64,000 nt of DNA. It comes from Nonomuraea endophytica. Lineage in GTDB: Bacteria; Actinomycetota; Actinomycetes; Streptosporangiales; Streptosporangiaceae. This document shows, piece after piece, positions 48,569-56,957 of the stretch; position 1 is the stretch's first letter, and every line of letters starts with the position of its first letter. Location of the stretch: the NCBI RefSeq assembly GCF_014203235.1, contig NZ_JACHIN010000016.1, positions 1-64,000 on the forward strand, written 5' to 3'. The notes under the pieces were generated by a model. It made no database searches. It was not told the DNA's origin and worked only from the letters and a program-made list of their open reading frames with translations. A program made the translations under genes and the position numbers.

Positions 48569-50870
48569 CGCCCGCGACCAACTCGGCCACCTTCGCCCTG
48601 GAGGTCAGGCCGAGCTTGGCCAGGATGTGCTCGACGTGCGTGTCGGCGGTCCGCTTGGAGATGTGCAGCCGCTCGGCGATCTCCCGGTTGGACAGGCCCT
48701 CGCGCAGCAGCACGGCCACCTCCCGCTCCCTGCGGGTCAGCAGCTCCATCGCGGGCCCGCAGGCCATGGGGGCGCCGCCGGGCAGCCGGTCGGCGTCGGC
48801 GAGCGCGGCGTCGACCACTTTCTCCAGCGGCGTGCGGGCGCCGTGTTCGCGCTGCTCGGCGAAGCGCTTCTCGCCGAGCGCGGCCAGCACGGCGCCCGTG
48901 GCGCTCTGGTGGAACTCCTCCATCACGACCGTGCCGCTCAGCCGTAGTCCGGTCATCTGCCAGAGCCGGTCGGCCGCGCCCAGCAGCCACGCCGCCCGCT
49001 GCGCGCGGTCGCGCGCCGCGGCCAGCCAGGCGTGCGTCTCCAGGCAGTAGGCCGTGCCGATCATGTCGCCCAGTTCCGTCTTGATCCCGATGGCGGTACG
49101 GCCCGCCGCCTCGCACCCCTCGTAGTCGCCCTTGCCGAACAGGGCGGCACTGGTGATGTAGTACAGGTATCCGCGCAGCCATCGCTCGCCGGTGTCGTGC
49201 CCCAGCCGCAGCAGCCCGTGCTCGCACAGCCGCCGCGCCTCCTCTGGTTCGCCGGCCAGGTGGTGGCGGTAGCCGTCCTGGGCGTCGAGGGCGACCAGCC
49301 CGATCCGGTCGCCGACCTCATCCATGATCTTCAGCGCGGTCTCGGCGGTGTCGGCCGCCTCCCCGAGCCGTCCGGCGAAACAGAGCGCCAGGTGCCGGTA
49401 GAGCAGGATGCGCCCGGCCAGCAGCCGCTCGCCGAGCTCCTCGGCGATGGGCAGGGCCTCGTCGCAGTCGGACAGGGCGGTGTCGAGGTCGCCCTGGAAG
49501 GCGATCAGATAGGCGCGCACGCCGAGCGCCCTTGCCCGCTGGCGGGAGGGCGCGGTGCAGCGGTGCAGCACCTGGCCCAGCCAGTAGCGGCTCTCGGTGT
49601 ACAGGCACGAGATCTGCCAGTAGCCCCAGAGCGCGTTGATCAGGTCGGCGGCCACGTTCGGGTCGGGCAGGAGCATGGCGTGCTCCATGGCCGCGCGCAG
49701 GTTGGCGTGGTCGCGCCGCAGCGCCCGGTAACGCTCCACCTGGTCGTCGTCGATGAAGTGCTCGTCGAAGTAGGCGGCCAGGCGGTGGAAGCGGGCGATC
49801 TGCCGGCCGCGCACGGCGGACTGCTCGCCGCTGCGGGCGAGCTGCTCGGCGCCGTACTCGCGGATGGTGTCGAGCTGGCGGTAGCGGGCGCCCGGTTCGT
49901 CGGCGAGCAGCACGAGCGACTTGTCGACCAGGCCGATCAGCGTCTCCATGACGGTCTCGACCGGCAGCCGGTCGTCGGCGCAGACCTCCTCGACGGCCTC
50001 CATGTCGAAGGATCCGGCGAACACCGACAGCCTGGCCCAGAGCACCCGTTCCTCCGGGGTGCACAGGTCGTGGCTCCAGTCGATGGTGGTGCGGAGCGTC
50101 TGGTGCCGTGGCAGCGCCGTACGCCGGCCGCCCGTCAGTAACCGGAAGCGGTCCTCAAGACGCTCGATGAGCTGCTCCAGCGGTACGGCCCGCAGCCGCA
50201 CGGTGGCCAGCTCGATCGCCAGCGGCATCCCGTCGAGGCGGCGGCACAGCGCGACGACCTGGTCGCCGTTGGCCTCGGTGAGCTGGAACCCGGGCACGAC
50301 GGTGGCCGCGCACAGGGCGAACAGTTCGATGGCGTTCCCGCTCCCGGCGGCGAGGGCGGCGGAGTCGGGCACCGGAAGCGGCGCGATCATATACGTATGC
50401 TCGCCGGGAACGTCGAGCGGCTGGCGGCTCGTGGCCAGTACGCATACCCGGGGCGTCTCCCGCATGAGGATGTCGGCCAGGCCCGCGCAGGCGTCGATGA
50501 GGTGCTCGCAGGTGTCCAGGATGAGCAGGATGTCGCGCTCCTGGAGGTGGTCCAGGAGTGTGTCTAGCTGCGTTTGCCCGGCTTTCTCCGGAAGTCCGAG
50601 CGCCGTGCACGCGGTGTGGGGGAGCAGCTCGGGATCGCGCAATGCGGACAGCTCGATGAGGCAGATCCCGTCGGCGAAGCGCTCCTTGACGGCGTCGGCG
50701 ACCCGCAGGGACAGGCGGGTCTTGCCGACGCCGCCCGGTCCGGTGACCGTCACCAGGCGCTCGCCGGTGAGGAGGGCGGCGAGCTCGGATTGCTCGGTCC
50801 GGCGCCCGATGAAGGCGGTGACGTCGCGGGGGAGCTCTCCTGGCCGTCTGCGGAACGTGCCTAGTGTCAT
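48546..50870 (-). CDS. LuxR-family regulator with NB-ARC-type ATPase
   Basis: The 774-residue protein has a P-loop GPGGVGKT at residues 44-51, a Walker B region ILLILDTCEHL, an NB-ARC/winged-helix part (LDGMPLAIELATVRLRAVPL), a helical TPR-like middle region and a C-terminal LuxR helix-turn-helix (LTRREREVAVLLREGLSNRE, IAERLHISKRTADTHVEHIL). This is the usual layout of large STAND-type actinobacterial activators. ATG 50870 is chosen where homology starts; the frame is open to 51092 but crosses the leader region of the MarR gene. Signal unknown. Confidence 0.85.
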   Translation of the reverse strand: MTLGTFRRRPGELPRDVTAFIGRRTEQSELAALLTGERLVTVTGPGGVGKTRLSLRVADAVKERFADGICLIELSALRDPELLPHTACTALGLPEKAGQTQLDTLLDHLQERDILLILDTCEHLIDACAGLADILMRETPRVCVLATSRQPLDVPGEHTYMIAPLPVPDSAALAAGSGNAIELFALCAATVVPGFQLTEANGDQVVALCRRLDGMPLAIELATVRLRAVPLEQLIERLEDRFRLLTGGRRTALPRHQTLRTTIDWSHDLCTPEERVLWARLSVFAGSFDMEAVEEVCADDRLPVETVMETLIGLVDKSLVLLADEPGARYRQLDTIREYGAEQLARSGEQSAVRGRQIARFHRLAAYFDEHFIDDDQVERYRALRRDHANLRAAMEHAMLLPDPNVAADLINALWGYWQISCLYTESRYWLGQVLHRCTAPSRQRARALGVRAYLIAFQGDLDTALSDCDEALPIAEELGERLLAGRILLYRHLALCFAGRLGEAADTAETALKIMDEVGDRIGLVALDAQDGYRHHLAGEPEEARRLCEHGLLRLGHDTGERWLRGYLYYITSAALFGKGDYEGCEAAGRTAIGIKTELGDMIGTAYCLETHAWLAAARDRAQRAAWLLGAADRLWQMTGLRLSGTVVMEEFHQSATGAVLAALGEKRFAEQREHGARTPLEKVVDAALADADRLPGGAPMACGPAMELLTRREREVAVLLREGLSNREIAERLHISKRTADTHVEHILAKLGLTSRAKVAELVAGVTTRSGP

Positions 50871-51015
50871 GTTCGGATCGTATTCATTGGGTAACGATCG
50901 GTTATGGCATTCCGCGCAATCCGTGGAGTACGTATGCCGACGGAGCCGGTCGCCGGGAAATCCGTAGGGGGTACCGATAGCCGGGACGCGGGCCGTACCG
51001 GCACCCTGTGGGAGT

Positions 51016-51087
51016 GTGACCTCCGCTCCGCGCAGGAGCATGGATGTCTCAGCGGGCGGTGATCCGGCGTGGCCTCTGGAGGGGTGA
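51016..51087 (+). CDS. Possible leader peptide upstream of the MarR-MFS genes
   Basis: A 23-codon frame starts at GTG 51016 (with GGGAG just upstream) or at ATG 51040 (with AGGAG just upstream) and ends MDVSAGGDPAWPLEG at 51087. Its last part contains the left arm of a terminator. It is too short to judge by coding statistics. The placement suggests translation-controlled attenuation. Confidence 0.35.
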   Translation: MTSAPRRSMDVSAGGDPAWPLEG

Positions 51088-51113
51088 GCCACCCCGGGTC
51101 ACCGCCCCTTTTT
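51054..51113 (+). terminator. Attenuator-like terminator before the MarR-MFS genes
   Basis: The outer stem is GGGCGGTGA (51054-51062) with TCACCGCCC (51099-51107), the inner stem GGGGTG with CACCCC, and CTTTTT follows at 51108. It reads in the plus direction, 93 bases before the MarR start and with no plus-strand gene ending nearby. It therefore acts on a leader transcript or a small RNA. The rest of 50871-51053 shows only promoter-like sequence. Confidence 0.7.
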
Positions 51114-51186
51114 CATGCTCTGCCTGGTCTGCTGTATCAATGGGTGAGATCTTCGGCCGGGAGGGAATGTGTTGGGTACCCATATA

Positions 51187-51214
51187 GTTAGCAAAGGTAA
51201 TGACTCATGCTAAC
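51187..51214. promoter_or_regulatory. Candidate MarR operator over the start codon
   Basis: Inverted arms GTTAGCA (51187-51193) and TGCTAAC (51208-51214) flank 14 bases and cover the MarR start. They lie in an AT-rich patch (ATATAGTTAGC) typical of MarR autoregulation. Confidence 0.5.
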
Positions 51215-51656
51215 GAACACCCAAAAGATGGACCTGCGGAGCGACGCAGGCCTGGCTTCAGCTCTGCGCGTGTCACTGGCGCGGCTGACCAGGCGGCTAC
51301 GACGACAGGCGACGGCGGCCTCACTGACACCCACTCAGGTCGCGACGCTCGCCGCCGTGGAACGGCATTCCGCGATAACCCCCGGCGAATTGGCAGAGCT
51401 CGAGAAGGTGCAGCCACCCTCGATGACCCGCGTGATCGCCGGGCTCGTGGAGCGAGGATTGCTCGCGCGTACACCGCACCCGACCGACCGGCGGCAAGTG
51501 ACCGTGAGCGTGACCGAGGCCGCCTTGAAGCTCCTGAAGGAGGAGCGCAGGCAGAAAGAGGCCTGGCTGACGCAGCGGTTGAAGGAGCTGACGCCGGAGG
51601 AGCGGGCGGTGCTCAGGCAGGCGGCCCCGATTCTGGAGAAGCTCAGCAAGATCTAG
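51207..51656 (+). CDS. MarR family transcriptional regulator
   Basis: The 149-residue winged-helix protein has the MarR core AAVERHSAITPGELAELEKV, then QPPSMTRVIAGLVERGLLAR and the wing TPHPTDRRQVTVSVTEAAL. It is followed 23 bases later by an MFS exporter, the classical regulator-pump pair. An inverted repeat over its start suggests self-repression. Confidence 0.9.
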   Translation: MLTNTQKMDLRSDAGLASALRVSLARLTRRLRRQATAASLTPTQVATLAAVERHSAITPGELAELEKVQPPSMTRVIAGLVERGLLARTPHPTDRRQVTVSVTEAALKLLKEERRQKEAWLTQRLKELTPEERAVLRQAAPILEKLSKI

Positions 51657-51679
51657 AACCTGAGGAACCCAGGACCGGG

Positions 51680-52900
51680 ATGTTCCGGTCGCTCAGGAAT
51701 CACAACTACCGGCTGTTCGCCTCGGGCAGCGCCGTCTCCAACCTCGGCGGCTGGATGCAGCGCACCGCGCAGGACTGGCTGGTGCTCGACCTCACGCACG
51801 GCAGCGCGGCGGCCCTCGGTACGGCGACCGCGCTCCAGTTCCTCCCGATGTTGCTGTTCGGCCTCTTCGGCGGCGTGCTCGCCGACCGTTACCCGAAGCG
51901 GCCCATCCTGGTCGTCGCGCAGTCGATCATGGCGATGCTCGCGCTCACCATCGGCATCCTGACGGTCACCGGCACCGCGCAGGTCTGGCACGTCTACGTG
52001 ATGGCCTTCGCGCTCGGCCTCGTCTCCTGTGTGGAGGTGCCGACCCGGCAGACGTTCGTGGTCGAGATGGTCGGCCGCAAGGACCTGTCCAACGCCATCG
52101 CGCTCAACGCCTCGATCTTCAACCTGGCCCGCGTGGTCGGCCCGGCCGTCGCCGGTGTGCTGATCTTCATGCTGGGCGGGACCGGACCGATCTTCCTGCT
52201 CAACGCGCTGACGTTCGCCGCGGTCATCTCCAGCCTGATCTTCATGCGGAAGGCGGAGCTGAACCTCGCCGAGCCCGTCCCCAGGGCCAAGGGCCAGCTC
52301 CGCGAGGGCCTGCGCTACGTGCTGGGCAAGCAGGAACTGCTGATGCCGATCCTGCTGATCGGGTTCGTGTCGATGTTCTCGCAGTCGTTCTCGATGTCGA
52401 TCGCGCTGATGGCCCGCGAGGTGTTCAACGCGGGCGCCTCGTCGTTCGGGCTGGCCTCCAGCATGTTCGCGGTCGGCGCGCTCGGCGGCGGGCTGCTGGC
52501 CGCGCGCCGCGCCAAGCCCAGCAGGAAGGTGCTGCTCATCGGCGCGATCAGTTTCGGGTTGTTCCTGGTCGCGGTCGGCGTGGCGCCTGTCTACCCGGTA
52601 TACCTGGCGCTGCTGGTCCCGGCCGGCATCGCGCTGATCACCGTCAACACGGCTGCCAACGCCAGCGTCCAGCTCGCCACCTCGCCGGAGATGCGCGGCC
52701 GGGTCATGGGCATCTACTTGCTCGTGTTCACCGGCGGCGCGCCGCTGGGGGCGCCGCTGGTCGGCCTGCTGTCGGAGTTCGGCGGCCCGAGAGTCGGAGT
52801 CATGCTCTCGGGCGCGCTGGTGCTGGCCGGCACCGGCATGGCGCTGCTCATGACACGCATGATCGGCGCGCGCCGCAGCGTGGTGCTCGCCACGGCATGA
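51680..52900 (+). CDS. MFS exporter
   Basis: The 406-residue protein has 12 membrane helices. It begins MFRSLRNHNYRLFASGSAVS and NLGGWMQRTAQDWLVL, which is the MFS_3/enterobactin-exporter-like start, with the conserved loop GGVLADRYPKRPI. It probably exports small toxic molecules and is controlled by the MarR protein. The frame is open further upstream but lies inside the MarR gene. Confidence 0.88.
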   Translation: MFRSLRNHNYRLFASGSAVSNLGGWMQRTAQDWLVLDLTHGSAAALGTATALQFLPMLLFGLFGGVLADRYPKRPILVVAQSIMAMLALTIGILTVTGTAQVWHVYVMAFALGLVSCVEVPTRQTFVVEMVGRKDLSNAIALNASIFNLARVVGPAVAGVLIFMLGGTGPIFLLNALTFAAVISSLIFMRKAELNLAEPVPRAKGQLREGLRYVLGKQELLMPILLIGFVSMFSQSFSMSIALMAREVFNAGASSFGLASSMFAVGALGGGLLAARRAKPSRKVLLIGAISFGLFLVAVGVAPVYPVYLALLVPAGIALITVNTAANASVQLATSPEMRGRVMGIYLLVFTGGAPLGAPLVGLLSEFGGPRVGVMLSGALVLAGTGMALLMTRMIGARRSVVLATA

Positions 52901-52907
52901 TGCCCGC

Positions 52908-53465
52908 ATGAGGTTGTTCGCGGCTCTGGTACCACCCGACGAGGTTCTCGACGAGATCGAGACGGCGATCGCTCCGCACGTCGGGCAGGTGCCGGGCCTG
53001 CGCTGGCCCGCCCGCGCCACCTGGCACATCACGCTCGCGTTCTTCGGCGAGGTGCCCGAGCGCGTCCTGCCCGACCTCCAGGTACGGCTGGCGCGCGCCG
53101 TGGCCCGCCACTCCGCCCTCGACCTGGCCTTCGACGGCTTCGGAGCCTTCTCATCGGTCCGCCGGGCCAGGGTCTTCTGGGCGGGGATGAGCGGCGGCTC
53201 GATGACCCGCCTGGCCGACTCGGTCAAGGCCGGAGCCCGCCGGGCGGGCGCGGTGGAGACCGACGAGAAGCGCTTCCACCCGCACCTCACGCTCGCCCGC
53301 GCCAAGCACGAGCAGGACCTGAGCGCGCTGGTGGAGTCGCTGGCCGGATTCACCGGCTCGCCGTGGCGGGCCGAGTCCGTACGGCTGGTCAGCTCAACCC
53401 TGGGCGCCCAGGTGAGGTACGAGTCACTGGCCGAGTGGGCGCTCGCACCGCCGGAGCCCGGCTAG
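52908..53465 (+). CDS. thpR: RNA 2',3'-cyclic phosphodiesterase (ThpR/LigT)
   Basis: The 185-residue 2H phosphoesterase has both HxTx motifs, HITLAFFG (about residue 40) and HPHLTLAR (about residue 124), and begins MRLFAALVPPDEVLDEI. It hydrolyses RNA 2',3'-cyclic phosphate ends. It starts 7 bases after the MFS stop and is probably cotranscribed. Confidence 0.9.
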   Translation: MRLFAALVPPDEVLDEIETAIAPHVGQVPGLRWPARATWHITLAFFGEVPERVLPDLQVRLARAVARHSALDLAFDGFGAFSSVRRARVFWAGMSGGSMTRLADSVKAGARRAGAVETDEKRFHPHLTLARAKHEQDLSALVESLAGFTGSPWRAESVRLVSSTLGAQVRYESLAEWALAPPEPG

Positions 53466-53476
53466 GCTCCACAACC

Positions 53477-53560
53477 GTGGACCGTCCCCGTTTCTGGCTC
53501 CTGCCCATCGTGCTCGGCCTTCTGCTGCTGATCGTCGTCGTCGGCGCGCTGGTCACCTGA
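53477..53560 (+). CDS. Possible 27-residue single-helix membrane peptide
   Basis: GTG 53477 opens a frame encoding VDRPRFWLLPIVLGLLLLIV and VVGALVT, a basic start followed by one membrane helix. It begins 11 bases after the thpR stop. It is small, so coding status is uncertain. Confidence 0.4.
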   Translation: MDRPRFWLLPIVLGLLLLIVVVGALVT

Positions 53561-53561
53561 C

Positions 53562-54530
53562 CTACCAGGCGTAGTCCTCAGGCGCCGTCCGGTGCCCGGG
53601 GAAGATCTCGTCCAGCCTGGCCAGCGCCGCCTCGTCGAGCGTGACCTCCAGGGCGGGCAGGCTGCCCTCGAACTGCTCCATCGTGCGCGGGCCGATGATC
53701 GGCGCGGCCACCGCGCGCTGCTTGAGCAGCCACGCCAGCGCCACGTGCGCGGGGTCGGCGCCCAGCTCGTCGCAGAGCTTCTCGTAGGCCTCGATCTTGT
53801 CGCGGTGCTTGTCGAGCTCGCCGAGCATCCGCTCGGATGACGAGCGGCCCTTGTCCATCTTGCGCAGGATGCCGCCGAGCAGGCCGCCGCCCAGCGGACT
53901 CCATGGGATCACGCCGATGCCGTAGTCCTCGGCCGCGGGCAGCACCTCCAGCTCGACCGCCCGGTTCAGCAGGTTGTAGTGGCTCTGCTCGCTGACCAGG
54001 CCGACGGAGTTCCGGCGCCGGGCGGCCTCCTGGGCCTTGGCCAGGTGCCAGCCGGCGAAGTTCGACGAGCCGACGTAGACGATCTTGCCCTGCTGTCGCA
54101 GGACGTCCATCGCCTCCCAGAACTCCTCCCACGGCGTGCCGCGGTCGACGTGATGGGCCTGGTAGATGTCGATGTAGTCCGTCCGCAGGCGCTTCAGCGA
54201 GGCGTCGCAGGCCTTCCTGATGTTCAGGGCCGACAGCAGGCTGTCGTTGGGCCAGTCGGTCATGCCGCCGTAGAGCTTGGTCGCGAGGACGGTCTTCTCC
54301 CGCCGGCCGCCGCCCTGGGCGAACCAGTTGCCGACGATGGTCTCGGTCGCGCCCCTTCCGGCCGACTGGCCGTACACGTTGGCGGAGTCGAAGAAGTTGA
54401 CGCCCGCCTCAAGGGCGCGGTCCATGATCGCGAAGGAGTCTTCCTCGGAGGTGAACGGGCCGAAGTTCATGGTGCCGAGGCACAGCGGGCTGACCTTGAG
54501 GCCGGAGCGTCCCAGGTTCACGTATTCCAT
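53562..54530 (-). CDS. Aldo/keto reductase
   Basis: The 322-residue TIM-barrel protein has the catalytic Asp/Tyr in FFDSANVYGQSAGRGATE, Lys in VLATKLYGG and His in YQAHHVD, and the NADPH-binding C-terminal part (PIIGPRTMEQFEGSLPALEV). It reduces aldehydes or ketones with NADPH. It is divergent from the MATE-like gene; a 16-base palindrome lies between. Confidence 0.92.
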   Translation of the reverse strand: MEYVNLGRSGLKVSPLCLGTMNFGPFTSEEDSFAIMDRALEAGVNFFDSANVYGQSAGRGATETIVGNWFAQGGGRREKTVLATKLYGGMTDWPNDSLLSALNIRKACDASLKRLRTDYIDIYQAHHVDRGTPWEEFWEAMDVLRQQGKIVYVGSSNFAGWHLAKAQEAARRRNSVGLVSEQSHYNLLNRAVELEVLPAAEDYGIGVIPWSPLGGGLLGGILRKMDKGRSSSERMLGELDKHRDKIEAYEKLCDELGADPAHVALAWLLKQRAVAAPIIGPRTMEQFEGSLPALEVTLDEAALARLDEIFPGHRTAPEDYAW

Positions 54531-54548
54531 GGACTTCACCCTAGGTAG

Positions 54549-54564
54549 CTGGAGTGCACTCCAG
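54549..54564. promoter_or_regulatory. Perfect 16-bp palindrome, MerR-type operator candidate
   Basis: CTGGAGTGCACTCCAG lies 18 bases upstream of the aldo/keto reductase start and 20 bases before the MATE-like gene. The GGAGTGCACTCC core resembles operators of actinobacterial MerR regulators, which sit between -35 and -10. No MerR gene is adjacent, so the regulator would act in trans. Confidence 0.6.
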
Positions 54565-54583
54565 GCTAGGATGACTTTCCGTC

Positions 54584-55861
54584 GTGATGGTGCTGCTTCG
54601 GTCCGCTGTTCCCCTGTTTCTGTCCATGGTGACCGGGATGGTGGGTTCCCTGGTCGTCGCCGGGGTGCTCGGGCGGCACGCGCCCGTCACGCTGGCCGCC
54701 TTCGCGGTCATGACCGCCGTGCTCAACCCCGCCGCCACCGCCGTGGCCGGGGCGCTGCGCGGGCTGATGCCGTTCGTCGCCCCGCACAAGGACGATCCGG
54801 CACGCGCGGTGCCGATCCTGCGCGACGCGCGCTGGCTGACGCTGGCCGTCGGCCTCGTCGGGGCGCTGGCGGTGCTCGGGGTGCCGCTGCTGGCCGGGGT
54901 CGCGGGCGTGCCCGGGGAGGTCGTGGCCGAGCTGGGGGCGCTGCCGTACCTGCTGGCGCTTGATCTGCTTGTGCTGGCCTCGAACGGCGGCGCCAACACG
55001 GTGCTCATCGCGCTCGGGCGTTCGCGGCAGGTGCTCTGGTCCGGCCTGGCCAACACCGCGACGGTGATCGTGCTGACGCTGGTCCTGGTGCCGCGCTGGG
55101 GGCTCGACGGGATGGGCGTGGCGTGGCTCGCGGCCGGGCTGGCCGGCGTGCTCGTCTCGAACGTCTGCCTGCGCCGCGCGCTCGGCCGTCCCATCGGGCA
55201 GGCGCGTCCCCGTGTCGCGGAGATCCTCGCGCTGGCCCGGGTCAGCCTGCCGATGGCGGGGACGGTGCTGGTCAAGTTCGGGGCGCTCGGGGTGGTGACG
55301 TTCGCCGCGACGCTGACGAGCGTGCGCGAGGCCGCCGCGCACGCGGTGCTCGGGACGCTCACCGGGTTCACGTTCCTGGCGTCGCTGGCTGTCGCGCAGG
55401 CGGCGGTGCCGGAGATGGCGCGGGCCGCCACCGCCGCCGAGGTGCGGCGGGTCAACCGGCGCGCGGCGGTGCTGGCCGTGAGCGCCTCGGCCGCGGGCGG
55501 GCTGGCGCTGCTGCTCGCCGGGCCGGCGCTGGCCGGCCTGTTCAGCGACGACCCCGGGGTGCGGGCTTCGGTGCTCGCGCTGGTGCCGCTGATGCTGCTG
55601 TCGTCGATGGCGGACGCGGCGCAGGCCGTGCGGGGTTTCGGGCTGTCGGCGCTCAAGCGGGCCGGCGTCTCGCTCATCTACTTCGCGATCGGGTACGGCC
55701 TGCTCGTCGCCGCGGCTGTGCCGGTGGCGCGGGTGTGGGGGATCACCGGGTTGTGGGTGACCATGTTGGCGGTGAACGTCCTGCTTTATGCGTTGCAGAG
55801 CTGGGGGTTCCGCAAGCACAGTGCCCAGGTGGGGATGGCCGGGGCCGCGGAGCGGGCATGA
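54584..55861 (+). CDS. MATE/flippase-like membrane transporter
   Basis: The 425-residue protein has about 12 helices in two homologous halves, beginning SAVPLFLSMVTGMVGSLVVA and with WGLDGMGVAWLAAGLAGVLV in the middle. It fits the MOP superfamily (MATE exporters and polysaccharide flippases). Substrate unknown. GTG 54584 or ATG 54587 is the start. The next gene begins 7 bases after its stop. Confidence 0.75.
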   Translation: MMVLLRSAVPLFLSMVTGMVGSLVVAGVLGRHAPVTLAAFAVMTAVLNPAATAVAGALRGLMPFVAPHKDDPARAVPILRDARWLTLAVGLVGALAVLGVPLLAGVAGVPGEVVAELGALPYLLALDLLVLASNGGANTVLIALGRSRQVLWSGLANTATVIVLTLVLVPRWGLDGMGVAWLAAGLAGVLVSNVCLRRALGRPIGQARPRVAEILALARVSLPMAGTVLVKFGALGVVTFAATLTSVREAAAHAVLGTLTGFTFLASLAVAQAAVPEMARAATAAEVRRVNRRAAVLAVSASAAGGLALLLAGPALAGLFSDDPGVRASVLALVPLMLLSSMADAAQAVRGFGLSALKRAGVSLIYFAIGYGLLVAAAVPVARVWGITGLWVTMLAVNVLLYALQSWGFRKHSAQVGMAGAAERA

Positions 55862-55868
55862 TGTCAGG

Positions 55869-56879
55869 GTGGGGGATGTCTGGATTAGGGCGATTGCCGT
55901 GACCGTGCTGGCCTGCGCGCTGCCTGCGGCGCCGGCGATGGCGCTGGCCGATGAGGCGGAAGAGAAGCTGTTCACCTTCCGCGACGCGCGGATCACGGAG
56001 TCGAGCGGGCTGGCCGTCTCGCCCACGCACACCGGGATCTACTACACGCACAACGACAGTTCGGCCGCCGCGGAGTTCTTCGCGGTCGACGGGGCGGGCC
56101 GTACCAAAGCGGCCTTCAGGGTGTCGGGGGCGCAGGCGCGCGACTGGGAGGCGATGGCGGCCTCCAAGGACCCCGCGACCGGGCGGGGCGTGCTGTGGTT
56201 CGCCGACATCGGGGACAACCTGGACGGCGCCTGGCCGGACATCTCCATCTACAAGGTGATGGAACCCGCCTCGCTGAGAGACGCCACGGTGCCCGCGGTG
56301 CGCTACCGGTTCCGGTACGCCGACGGGGCACGCAACGCCGAGGGGATCATGGTGAACCCCAGGACCGGGCGGCTGTCGGTGGTGTCCAAGGAGTTCTCCG
56401 GGGCGGTGTACGAGGCGCCCCTGAAGCTGCGCACCGGACGCGTGAACATCCTGCGCAAGGTCGCCACCGCGCCCATGATGGCCACCGACGCGGCCTACGC
56501 GCCCGACGGATCCTCCTATGTCGTGCGGACCTACTTCTCCGCCACGCTTTTCCGGCCTTCCGGCGACATCATTACCAAGATCTCGATGCCGCCGCTGGAT
56601 CAGGCCGAGTCGATCGCGTACACGGCGGACGGCAAGGCGGTGCTGACCGGGTCCGAGGGGGTGCGCAGCCCGCTTTACCGGGTGCCGTTGCCGGAGCGGG
56701 CGCTGGCCTCGGCCGGCTCCAAGCCCACGCCGTCGCCGTCCGCGAAGCCGTCGGTGGCGGCGGCCGAGACCGCCGCCCAGGACGAACGCGGGCTGAGCGG
56801 CCAGGACATCCTGATCTGGCTGGCGGCGGCGCTCGGGGCCACCGCGGTCATCGCGGTGATCGCGCGCCGTAGTCGCTGA
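55869..56879 (+). CDS. Secreted beta-propeller-like protein with C-terminal anchor
   Basis: The 336-residue protein has a signal peptide (AIAVTVLACALPAAPAMALA) and a probable propeller domain starting ITESSGLAVSPTHTGIYYTH, with repeated strand-turn segments. A Pro/Ser/Ala linker (KPTPSPSAKPSVAA) leads to a C-terminal transmembrane helix (ILIWLAAALGATAVIAVIA) ending in Arg. It is likely surface-anchored. GTG 55869 starts it. Role unknown. Confidence 0.65.
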   Translation: MGDVWIRAIAVTVLACALPAAPAMALADEAEEKLFTFRDARITESSGLAVSPTHTGIYYTHNDSSAAAEFFAVDGAGRTKAAFRVSGAQARDWEAMAASKDPATGRGVLWFADIGDNLDGAWPDISIYKVMEPASLRDATVPAVRYRFRYADGARNAEGIMVNPRTGRLSVVSKEFSGAVYEAPLKLRTGRVNILRKVATAPMMATDAAYAPDGSSYVVRTYFSATLFRPSGDIITKISMPPLDQAESIAYTADGKAVLTGSEGVRSPLYRVPLPERALASAGSKPTPSPSAKPSVAAAETAAQDERGLSGQDILIWLAAALGATAVIAVIARRSR

Positions 56880-56957
56880 TCTGAGCAGGACCACCCAGGT
56901 ACGTCTGAGTACGTTCGCCCAGGTGCGGGGTTGACTTGCAGCGGCATCATTCTCACT

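Noticed and set aside
50871..51092. N-terminal extension of the LuxR/NB-ARC protein
   Set aside because: The open frame upstream of 50870 has no homology and overlaps the structured leader and terminator of the MarR genes on the other strand.
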